The notes under the pieces: generated by a model
What the model saw: only the letters and a program-made list of their open reading frames with translations
Told to the model about the DNA's origin: nothing
The model's database searches: none
DNA from: Stercorarius parasiticus
Lineage: Eukaryota > Chordata > Aves > Charadriiformes > Stercorariidae
NCBI GenBank assembly: GCA_013396915.1
Contig: VWZL01002043.1
Span: 437,813 to 501,812, forward strand
DNA: 64,000 nucleotides
Reading direction: 5' to 3'
Made by a program: the position numbers and the translations under genes
In this document: piece by piece, positions 48,401 to 60,400 of the stretch
Layout: each line of letters opens with the position of its first letter
Position numbering within the stretch: the stretch's first letter is position 1

Positions 48401-51400
48401 TGCCCTGGAGCTGACATCTTCTTTCAGGCTGTAGGCTGCAGAAGGTAGCAAAGGGCAACACCTCTGTAATGACTTGCTTCCTTTTTTGGTTTCTGCTTGT
48501 TTTGTGCTTGGGTCGGAGATGTACTGAATGCTGGACAAGTAGCTTGCAGGACTCTGTAGCAATCTGTTGCCGTATAACTATCCATTATGGAGGATTGAAC
48601 TCATCCCATGCCAAGTATAATGACTTTCTTCAAGAGGAAAACTTAATTGTTATGGAATGGTGTGTCTAGTTCTGCCAGATGGCCCAGTGTTGACCCTGTC
48701 GAACTGTAGGACCGCAGTTGTGACACGCAGAGTTTCTTCTGAGAGACTGATGTGAAACTAACATCCAAGGAGCTAGTGTGACTGAGGATCAAAGCTTGGG
48801 CTTATTTTTTCTTTGCCAAAATTTACCTCAGAAGGCCTCTTTTGTTTGGAAGCCATGTAAGATATGAGGAGAGCCTTATGGTTCTGGTGGTAGCTCTGTA
48901 GCATCTCTTCAGGCAATATCAGTTATTGCTGCCTCTCCTGAAACTGCAGTTCACAGAGCAGATGTTCAGAGGTGAAAGCTTTTCATAGCTGTCTACTGTT
49001 CACATGCTGATGACAGAAATGTTCTCTGAAACCTGTTATTCAGAAACACATTTCATGTTGTTTATTGCTGCTGTGATGGGTTGTGACTGGAGGCACACCA
49101 ATCAAGTGTTTGATGTTTTTAAATAGTAGGTAGATGTTCGCTTGGTTTTCTCATTTTTTTTGCATATGCTCCCCATGGCTTATAGAAGTTAGGTTCCCTT
49201 ATTATGTTCCAGAATGTACCCAGTTTAACAAATATGCATCTGTTGGGAGGGCATAGAGATCCTGGAACTTAGTACTTATTTTCATATTGTCTTTAGTTTG
49301 CTAGACTTTAAAGGAGAAGAGTTGTGTGTCCAGCATGATTGTATCTGATCTTTCATCTGATAATTGAGGGCGTAGCTTGCACATAAGCTACAATAGGTAT
49401 TCTACGTATTACGTTTACTGCATGAGAAGTTATGGGAGTGTATGACAATTCTAAAAACGTTCTTCGCTTTATTAGATCCCTGGTGGAAAGAAATTTGACT
49501 CCATGGTGGTGAATGGATTTGTTTGCACTAAGAATGTTGCACACAAAAAGGTAATGCAGGTTTGATTAATTAAGTCCTGGCTGTAGTGCATGCTGAGGAA
49601 CCAAGTGTGCTGTGACTTCCTTTTTTGTGTTGTGAAGCTTCTCTCGCCGCTCAGGAAGTTTGAGAGCTCTCTCTAGTTTGAGACCTTAAACAAGAATGGC
49701 TTTTAAAGCATTTATTTTTCCAATCTGTTTTCTTTTAGCCCAGAGATTCTAGGGGTGGAAGCTTTCCTCATGCACGTATAGAAAAACATCCTTTCCACCC
49801 CTACCACCCTAGAAGGCATCTAATAATTATCCCAAGTTTTAGCTAAAAAAAGGCATTTGTGGTTCTGACTTATTTAAAGGCTCACTTTACTATATTGTCA
49901 TAAGACAGGAGATCAAGAGAGGAGTGATCTGGGTGGAGGCTCCAAAGTGTATCAAGACTTTGGGGTTCTTGGGAGTGACTGTAAAACATCTAACATTGCA
50001 CTCTTACTGGACAGTACCTGTGAAATTCCAACAACTGAGTGTAAGATCTTCATAAGAGGAAGAATGTGCAGTTGGGTCTGCAGGGGGGGCATAGCCGAGA
50101 CACTCTTTGGGGAGAAAAAACAAAAATCAATCGTGGCAATTCTGTCTTTTTTTCTTGTGTACTTTTTCCCTTCCAGGTGTTTGTATTTTTAACTATTTTT
50201 GTGTCTTCTGTAGATGAACTCTTGCTTAAAAAATCCCAAAATTCTTCTGCTGAAGTGCTCAATTGAGTACCTCTATCGAGAAGAAACAAAGTTTACCTGC
50301 ATAGACCCTATAGTACTTCAGGTGAGAGCATGCTTTTGTTCTTGGTTAAAATTGCCCGAGGTCTAGTGATTCAAACGAAATTATTATTAGTGCACATATG
50401 ATTTTTTCAGTGTGTAAGGTGGAGTTGAGTGAGTGGGATTGCATAGGAAAGAGAAAAATTTCCTCTTTTGGCAGATAGCTAAGAAAACTGCTACAATAAA
50501 TACAGTACAAACCTGTAGTCTTGTGCTGAGGGTTTTTGTCATCCAGTTAGCTGTACTGAGAGCGATCTTATGATCCTCACACTTAAATGCAGCATTTTAG
50601 AAAAGACATTTTGTTTTTAATGATATATGCTGTATAAGGAATGTGGAGTTCAGAAGGTCAGAACTGGTGTCGTGGTTTAGGTGTGTGAAGAAGTATTAGA
50701 AAAGTTGCATTAGGTTGCACCCATTTTATTTCTTGTCAGGCTTGAAAAAATGGGACAGCAACCAACCTAATGAAGTGATGAACTACAAAATCTCACTTTG
50801 GAAGAGGTGCCCTCCCCCTGTGAGCAGGGAGGTGCCTTAAGTATGAAAACACTGAAATGGATAGACTGTTTCTTTAACACACTGCGTTCCTGTCTGAGAG
50901 TCAGTCTTCAGGTGTTTGCCAGGATACTCATAACAAGGGTATTTGGTGCCCTGCTGAGCTTGGGCCATAATGTTTGTTTCTGTATTTGACTATTTCTCTA
51001 TCATATGCATTTGAGATCACTTCTGATTGGTGATTAATTGACAGGATTACAGGTATAAAAGCTTTAGCGATAACACCTGTCTCTGCCTAGTGAGTTGGTT
51101 TTCTAGTAAAAGCTTAAACTGAGACTTATCCTTTGTCTGAATGGGGCTGAAGTATCTACTATACTTTCTAAATACTGGTCTCCGATTATTTCAGTGTCTG
51201 CTTCAGAACATGATCATAACTATTTGTGTATCCACATTAATGTCCTATCAGACAGAAAATACTACAGAAATACTAGTTCAGCTGAAAAGTTTAGCGTCTA
51301 GCAAAAGCTTTATCTTTGCTACACTAATGTGAATGTTTGTGTTCTACGGAGCCGGCAAGCTGCTTTTGGGGTATCTTTCTCTTGCACAGAACTTTTAAAC

Positions 51401-54400
51401 CTGACTGTTGTGAGCTGCAATAACGCAATTGAGAATACCTGGCTTGGGAAGCCGTATCCTCCCTCTAGCACTGTAGGCATGTAGTTCTGATAGAGTTGCA
51501 GCCCTGCTTTCTCTTTCTGTGCGTGGTAATAAAAGTGTGGGGGGGATAGGGAGATGAAGTCAGAAGGTGGGCATAGTTAGAAGAGCAGTTTTGCAGTGCA
51601 CAGCGTTTGGAATCCCACTCCAGAAGCACTGTCCTCAAGTACAGATTTAGGGACTGAGGCTCTGCGTAGAGATCTGTAAAGGCATAGAGCACTGGTATAA
51701 TTTTCATGAATAGAAGTGTCTCTGAGTGCCAGCACTCAATATTAGCATGTCTCTGAAGGTGGAGAACTCAATATTGCAAACAGCTTTGGTTTAGGATGCT
51801 CCAATTCCAGCACCTTTAGAAAATAAAGCCTTTTTCCATGTAAGGTGCATATATATACATTTGGATTCTGCTGCATGTCTCTTACTTCAGACTGTCATTG
51901 GACTATATCCTCATGTGCAATTAGTACATATAACAAATTACTGATAAACTGGGTGTTGTGCTGTGGGGGTGGGGAAATGTTGCACAACACGCAACTGCTG
52001 GTGCTTTTGGGATAGCTGGTTTACCTGTTTTGTAGGAAACATTTAAGTGTGTTTTTTCAGATGGGTTTGCAGTAGTTAACTGCCATACTTTGTTCCTGTC
52101 TGCAGGAAAGGGAGTTCTTGAAGAACTATGTACAGCGGATAGTTGATGTCAGGCCTAATTTGGTCCTCGTTGAGAAGACTGTGTCCCGAATTGCCCAGGA
52201 CATGCTCTTAGAGCATGGTATCACTCTGGTCATCAATGTCAAGCCGGTGAGCGTTTCCTGTTGGTCAGACTGGGCCTTGTGGGTGGATCCTGTAATCTCG
52301 CCTTTTAGCAAGCTCCCTGGAGAAAGCAGAGTTGTCTTATTTTCTCCTTTGACTGAACCTGGGGTCTTTTTTAACAGTACTTCTATTCCAAGAAAGCAAG
52401 ACAGCAAACCTAAAGCTCAGCTATTTTCCTCAGCTGTTCACAGCTACTCTGCTGTGTCCTTGCTTGGTAGGTCCTTGTACCCTGGCTTTGTTCTAGTTAA
52501 CTCTGACTCCTGTTTAACAAATCCTGTGTGGGTCCTCAGTGATCCCCTGAGAGCCTCTCTGTCCCCGTGCGGCATGGTACAGACAGCCAAACAGAGAGGG
52601 GCTGTGGGAGCTGGCTGAGTTCCTGATAGCCAGCGCTATGCTGACTGCACTGTACCTCCTGGAACTCTTTTCACTTGAACAGATTCAGATACCTCCAAGG
52701 AAGGGCACACCACCCTTGGAGGGTGTGTCTGTCTTGCCTTTCACCAGAAACGTTTACCCAGCTGCTTTTCTAAGATTGTGGGTGTATATTGTGGGTGTGT
52801 GTATGTGTTACTGGGTTTAACCCAGAGCTTCTGTCTCAGTGAGAGATTTCCTCGATCATGCTGGCATTTTTTTTGTTTTATGGTGATTTGGTATTTGGTT
52901 TTTTGTTGGTTTTTTTTTTAAGAGCAAGCTAAGGATGGTAGTATCCTCTTTGTAGATTCTTACTGTTATTTCCATTTTTTTTCAGCAAGTGTTAGACCGG
53001 GTAAGTCGAATGACCCAGGGAGACTTAGTGATGTCAATGGATCAACTGTTGACCAAACCACGCTTGGGAACCTGTCATAAATTTTATATGCAAGTTTTTC
53101 AGTTGCCCAATGGTGAGTAAAGCTTGATGTGTCTTAGCTTGTGTGTGTGAAAGGATAAATGCTTTGCTTCTCTTAGCTAGATCTAAACTGTTGGGTGCCT
53201 TGTGTGTTCAAGTACTATCCTTTCTACTCCTTTTTCTTTACTTCTGTTACATCTTGGAACTACAGTGAACTGGCTGTGGACACAAAAGCATGATCTTACT
53301 AAGATGAGACACACTAGACTTTAATTAGGCTGTCTTCTTCCTTACAAACTGTTTTTTTTTTTTCTCTTCCCACCACCCTGGAGTTTGTCTAGTCCAGCTT
53401 CCTGTTCAAAACAGGAAGGATTAGTTTCAGTGCAGGATCAGATTTTTCAGGGCTTTATCAGCCAACTGTTGAAAATATTGCAGAACGGAGATCTCATAGC
53501 CTGTCTGGGCACCTGATCAGTTATTTAACAATCCTCAGCATAAAGAATTTTTCTACATAGAAACAGAGAATCATAGAACAGCCTGGGTTGGAAGGGACCT
53601 CGAAAGATCATCTGGTCCAACGTTAATGCATCCAATAAAAATTTGCCTTGTTGTGATTTGTGCACACTGCCCCTTGCGCAGTTGTTGTGCACCTTTGAGA
53701 AAACAAGTTCCTCTGTAACCCCCTTTAGGCGGTGGAAGTCTCCAAAGGAAGGAGGAGGAAATGCTGCTTGACAGTTACCAGTGGCGCTGGCACACATAAG
53801 TGCTGTTAGTGCAAATCTTTGTGGAGATGCAGTCTTTGCATCTCTTCGCCTTCCACTTCCCCATGCCCCCTTCGGCCTCTAAATTGCACTCAAAGTCTTG
53901 TAGGCTTTTCACTTGTAAGGATAAGCAAATGTGCCCAGGAGGATAGTGATTCTTTTGCTTCACTGCTGCAGAGTCTACAGTGATCTTAGAATATGCTGTT
54001 CAGGCCAGTGTGTTCCATGTGGCCTTTGCTTGGACTTTATGATGACTTGTTTTACAAAACCGGAGAAGTTTTATAGCAAACGCTTGTTTTGCTTGTAAAA
54101 ATAAGTTATTTCAGTAGTGCTGTGGATTTCTGCAACTGGATTGTGCTACCAGTGTTACTTGCTCTTAGTCTCTGTTACAGTCTCTTCAGCATGTGAGATA
54201 CCTAAGGGCAAGTTAACTGTAGTTGTCGTCCTAACTCCTATAGTTTTTTTGTTTCTTCTAGATCAGACAAAAACCCTGATGTTCTTCGAAGGGTGTCCCC
54301 AGCACCTGGGTTGCACTATCAAGTTGTGTGGTGCTGCAGAGTATGAGCTGGCCCGCGTGAAGGAGATCTTGATCTTCATGGTCTGTGTGGCTTATCATTC

Positions 54401-57400
54401 CCAGCTGGAAATCTCTTTCCTTATGGATGAGTTTGCCATGCCCCCTACTCTAACCAAAAACACCTCCTTTCACTCCCTTATTGAGGAGCCAGGAGATGAA
54501 AATGAACAACAGAACCTCTTCAATGGCGAAGACTTCAGCACAGCAGTCAGAGACATTGAACTATCCTCTGAAAAGCTGCCTATAATCTCTGAGTCAGTGT
54601 CCTCTGATGACGTCAGCTTGCTTGAACAAAGAGGTTTATTTGAGAGAGGTGACCAAGAGAACAGTCAACTGGAAACGGCGTACTCAAAACAGCAAGAGCA
54701 CCACAAAGTGGAGTCACCATTTCCGGTGTTCAACTCTGTACCTCCTGCAATACCTGAAACATCCCTCCTGCCACTCCATGGCATGGACCAGCACTTGGTC
54801 ACTCTGGATAGCCAGACACTAGAGCCTCCTCAGCAGGCAAATGATCTGCAGGAGTCCAAGAGTCAGATGAGAGTCTTCAGAGACCCTCTCCAGGATGATA
54901 CTGGTTTATATGTCACGGAAGAGGTAACTTCTTCTGAGGATCGTCTCAAGACTTACTCTGCAGCGTTTAAGCAGGAGTTGAAAGATGTCATTCTCTGTAT
55001 TTCTCCTGTAATGATGTTCCGTGAACCATTTCTTTTGACTGAAAAAGGCATGAGGTGCTCTGCCCGGGAATACTTCCCTGAGCAAGTTTATTGGTCTCCT
55101 CTCCTCAATAAGGAATACAAGGAGTTAGAGAGCAGAAGGAAGAGACAATTATTGCGGGATCTCTCTGGACTACAAGGGATGAATGGGAGTATCCAAGCCA
55201 AGGCTATACAAATCTTACCTTCTCACGAGTTGGTTAATACTAGAATAGCGGAACATCTAGGTGATAGCCAGAGCTTAGCCAGAATGCTGGCTGACTATCG
55301 GGCCAGAGGAGGAAGGATACTACAGAAAAGCCCAGATCCCTTTGCCCAAAGTAAGGATGTCTCTAGTGTCACTACTGGAAAAACCGGGTGCAAAATTGAA
55401 GATGATGAGAAGGGACTGGCTCAGAGTGAATCCTCATGGTCTCATAAGGTAGGATTCAAAGCTATGTTACTGAAAACCCAGATTACACCAGTTTCTCCTT
55501 GTAATACAGAAGGCGTATGTATTAAATGTTGGGTTTCTTCTTTTTTTTTTTTNCCAAACATGAATTCTGGATTGCGGTGCTCTGGGCACTTAAACAAGTC
55601 AATATAACCAGGGACTATGGGGATATAAGAAAGCAGAACAAGAGACCGACGGCAAAATTTCCCCGAGAAGGGATGAGGTTGTGAGACTACTTTCTGAGAA
55701 ATGCACAAAGTCAGCCAGGAATCAGTGTATTATGTTGCCTGTTCTACTCACCTGTATGCGAATGATTTCTGAAAGTGAGTCCATGAAGGGGGAGAAAACT
55801 TAGAGGAGAAGTTTCTGAAACTGAGCTTTCTTGCTGCTCGTATTGGTGGTTTCTAAAAGTGTAATACTTTCATGTTCAGAGGGCTTAATGTCATGGAAAT
55901 AGCAGTAGGCTGTGATTACATTAAAGCATTTGACTGTTTGTAAAAGTTTAAGTGATCTGAAGAAATGTGAGAATCTCATAATGGAGGGAGAAGAATCTTC
56001 TTTGAAATTTCAAAGCAAGGCAGTATGTGCTTGTAATAAAAATATTTAAAGTTTTGGGAAACTGCTGTGAAAGCAACTAACTTGTATCTGAGGAAAAAGA
56101 TTTTGGGACTTTCCTGAACTGGAAGTTGTTCAGGAAGAACATCTATGAACAAGAGTAGCAGAACGGATCTCTTGAAATAGTCAAATATTTTGGTCCCTGA
56201 GCCAATCGTCCCCCAAGTTCACGAACAGAAGCCAGTTTTTAATTGGTGATTAAACATAAACCTCTGTAGCTTCACAGGCCATAATCTTACCAACCGTAAG
56301 ACTAGCCCTTGCTTTGGATCAGACTGGTTGATGCTGTTTTAAATTTATTCAGGGATCAAAGGAAGGTATTTGGTAACTTCATAGTTGTGTAGGGTGTGGA
56401 AGGGGAAGCAGCTCCTTTCCAGCAGCAACGAGGTGACTCTCTTCACAGCAGACAGAAAGTTGGAAGTTTTTCTATGGCCCGAATGAGTAATTGAGGTACA
56501 ACATATTGGCAGAGTTTTGGCTCCAAGATGTCCTAAACTGTACAGTGCTTTGGAGACTCTGGATGTTTTTCTCGTGGCTTTTGTTGTTTTCAGTTGCCCT
56601 TAGCTTCCTTTCCACAGAAGGAGGTGTGTGCATTGGTTTTATTATACATATTAGTTATGCTGTTCTAAAAATGTCAGTTAGCAATTATACGTGGTACAAG
56701 TCTACCTGAAGCTCAGAGATAATGCAAGGTTAATCTGTACAAAAGGAGCAAGCAGAGATTCATCTGTAAATAAAACTACTAGAATAGAATTTAGTCATTA
56801 GGAGTCTTGTGTGGATGGAGATGTCTGTAACTAGTAAATGAGTTGTTTTCTCTCTACCAGGTGGATTGCCTGAGTCCAGTAAACCATCAGAGGCTCTGCG
56901 TTCTCTTCAGTAGCTCTTCTGCTCAGTCCAGCAATGCTCCAAGTGCCTGTGTTAGCCCCTGGTATGAAAACTTCTCCTCTACAGCTTGTGTAGTTGCTAT
57001 CTGTTTTCCTAAGTCAAGGTCAGTGCTCGCCTCATAGTGGTATTTCTTTGAGGACTCCTTGGTAGGTTGTGCCCATCCTGTAACAGGAGCTGTTGCCAAA
57101 AAAATTTTGTCTTGCCTGATCAGGTGGATCCAGTGCAGTGTCCCATAGCCTTTGTAATCCCCGAGGTGTAAATGAGAAAGCCCAGCCTAAAATGGAATGC
57201 TTTAGTTGATCCTTCCACTGCAGAGTAATGTATGTGTGGGGAGGGCACTGCATGCAGTCTTGTGGGGAGGAGTTAGTGTATATAAAGACAGAAGAATGTC
57301 TAAGCCCAAAAATAAGCCTTGAGAGAATGTCAGAATACTTCTAAATTGTATTATCTGAGAGTGGCATTTGAATATATTGCTATCTTTCTTATAGTCAGCA

Positions 57401-60400
57401 GTGTTAAGAGTTTTAACTGTATTTCCAGCTTACGGGGCTGTAATTTGTTAATTGTGTGCAATTTATGACATGCTTCTAGCCCTGCTAAACAGGACAGGTC
57501 TTGGTGTTTCATCATCTAGCTCAAGTGAAAGGACCCTCTTACAGGGAAAGGTCTAGACTTCCTGTAAAAGCTTAGGAATGAGCCAAAGAAGGTGGTGATA
57601 AGGTCACTAAATAGCAGCAATAAGAGGATGTAAATTACTAATATTAGAGATGTCTGAATTGTGACACAAACTGATACTTAAACGTTTAAGTGGCCTGGTC
57701 ACCTCAGGTTCTGAGAAAACAAGTTACTATTAAATCTTCTAGAAGAATAAGGTCTTATTAAGGCTTTTTTCATCTTCTGGATGTACCCTTTCTGTAAGTG
57801 TTTAAATGTCAGTGTTTGAGGCTTCAAGCTGTCTGGACTTCTGTGCCTAGATACTCTTGAACATAGTCTTCAAAAGTGCAGCTGAATTGTATTCAACTTC
57901 TAAATGTCAAGTTTAAAGTTGTTCTAGGAGGACTCTGATCTCATCATTAGCAAACTTGACAGCAGGGATCTAGGAAGGGTAGTGAAGAGGAAAAAAAGCC
58001 TTTGAAGGAATATGGGGCTGAAAACAACCCAGTAGTGGTTGCAGATCTGTGCACCTAAAGGCCGTTGCACAGCTAACAAGGGCAGCAACCACCCTCTAAA
58101 GCTTTTCTTTGTCTGCTTTAGGATTGTGACCATGGAATTCTATGGGAAGAATGACCTGACTCTAGGGATTTTCCTGGAGCGCTATTGTTTCAGGTAAGGA
58201 GGAACTTATTCTAAATCTCATTCTAAGCAAAACAAAAGCTTTTGATAGGTATGTGAAGCTGACCTGCTGCCCTCTTCATAGACTCTACTTCCTGTGCACT
58301 TATGAGAATAGCATGCAAGTCTGCAGAGCTGGTTGTGTCCCAGTACAGGTTACCGCTTAAATCTGTTACTCCCTTTGCTTTATTATTACGCTGTAGTGAA
58401 ACAGGAATTGGGTTTAAGAATACACTTACTCATGCTCACTTCTTACAAGCAAATACATCCACTGCTTTCCTGCTTCAGCCCTGTCCCTCTTATTTCCTTT
58501 AATGAGGGAGTGGAACAGATGATGGAACAAGACTTACAAGTTCATAATGACAAATGTGTTCGCTTAGCACTTTCTTGTAGCAATTAGGGCTCTAAGGGGC
58601 CTGGTTAAGAGTCTGAGCATGTATTCCAAATGGCTGTTTTTCAAGACAAGCAGCTGTCCTAATCACAACTTTCTGAGGTTCCTATTTGAACCCTCATACA
58701 AGTTCTGGGAAAATACCTACTTCTTTAGCGTTGTCTGACTGTCAAAGTAAGGCTTTGTCATATCTGCAAGGCGGCTAATACAAATGGTCCAGAACGCTTT
58801 TAGCCCTGGCAAAGTACTGTGTAATTTATTTCATCTGACAGATGTGCAAGTTGTTAAGTTTCAGTAATAACCAGTACTGCCAGAACCGCATACGGTCCCA
58901 GCAGGCTGTGAAGCTGGATAGGTAGCCTGTGGCTTCTCAAAAAACAAGATTACTCTGTTCTCTCCATTGGCTGCTTGCAGTAGCAAAATGCTCTTAATGT
59001 TTGGCCTTCTCTGGAGGAACAAGTGTTTCTCCTTGTGCTGATCAATGAAGAGGAGGAGCTTAGCTGCCCACTTAAGTTCTTGTTTCTCTCTGCTGACTAA
59101 CTAGTGTGTGCTGCAGTGAATGCTTCTCAATCTCCATAGTTTCAGGAATTAAAATTCTTTTCTTTCTTTCTTTTTTTTTTTCCCCACGAGCAGGGAGGAT
59201 CTGGGCTCTTCTAGGCTCTTTCTGTTTTTGAAGAATTCCTATTTTGCTTTGGTACCTAAACAGTTCAGCTTTTATTTTTCTGAGGTCAGTCTCTCTTTCC
59301 TAAAAGAAACTCATCCAAAGAAAGGTCACAGGTTTTTCTGTTCAAAGAGATTACATAGCACTATTTTGCTCACCTCTTCCTTCAGCAGCTGAAACATTAT
59401 CATTTTGAAGGCTCTTTGGCACATCTTTGTCCTCAGTAGCCTTTGCTCTGGTACGCTGTCAAAGTGGTCTTTGGTGCCAAGCACTTCCAGGTGTTTGATC
59501 CGTATTTTGTGGACTGTATGGAATATGTTGGTAGAAAGTAAGTAATTGTAAAAAGGTTAGATAGCAATCAGTATCCTGTCACTGCTTTTGGGACCTATAC
59601 AGCCATTGCAAGCAAGGGAACTTCCCTACATGCTGTTTCTAAATGAGTACAATTCGCTTTGCAGAAACAGCTTTCACTAAAGGCTTAGGAAACTTTTACA
59701 GTAAAGATAAATAGTACCACGATATTAAAAGGCGTGATACGTTGAATCAGTTCTTCAGTAGTGCCTAGCATATGATCGTTCATAAGTGTTTCCATTTCTC
59801 TCTGTAAGGCCTTCCTACCAATGCCCCAGCATGTTCTGTGAGACACCAATGGTGCACCACATTCGTCGCTTTGTTCATGGGCAAGGCTGTGTGCAAATTG
59901 TGTTAAAGGAGCTGGACTCCCCAGTCCCTGGGTACCAGCACACCATTCTTACTTACTCCTGGTGTAGACTGTGCAAACAGGTAAGGATGTGGACTTAAGA
60001 ATCATTGCTATTCTAATTTAGTATTCCTGTTGTGACTGGCCTTGTATGGAAAGACAGCATTTTTGAGAAAATGCTCATCCCTGGAGCTATAGCTAAACTA
60101 GCAGGAAACCTGTTACCGATGCAGATGTTCTCACGTATCTACAAATTCCTCTTGTAAAATTGGGGCCATTGAAGGGGAAACATCTTGTGTGAGGTAGTCT
60201 TGTTGGAAAGTGCCAAACCTGGCTCAGAAAGGATAGGTTTAAGTGGAGTTGATGTATTGCTGGAAACTAATTTCTGGCACGTGGACAAAATGGAGTTGCC
60301 CTCTAAGAGGTGAGGAGTATGGTCCCTTCCTTGCAGTGAATCAGTATGAGCATCAAAAGAATGCATATGTGGGGAAGGGCAGACACTGAGACCTACTGAC

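Larger units (their letters stand above)
53113..54261 (+). other. PIKFYVE: PIKFYVE intron 19
   Basis: 1.1 kb intron carrying two CR1 fragments in tandem at 53376-53632. The exon 20 frame is open upstream to 54117 but that part is intronic. Confidence 0.9.

Noticed and set aside
52247..52618. Open extension of exon 18 through intron 18 for 124 codons
   Set aside because: A strong donor (gtgagc) at 52247 and the matching exon 19 give the family sequence; the read-through translation resembles nothing and is probably chance.
54117..54261. Open frame upstream of exon 20 with an ATG at 54117
   Set aside because: The mammalian-like sequence begins exactly at the TTCTAG acceptor, so the upstream part is intron.
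54608..54615. CRE-like TGACGTCA
   Set aside because: It is inside coding exon 20, where the bases encode the conserved-position Asp-Asp-Val-Ser; no reason to call a regulatory site.
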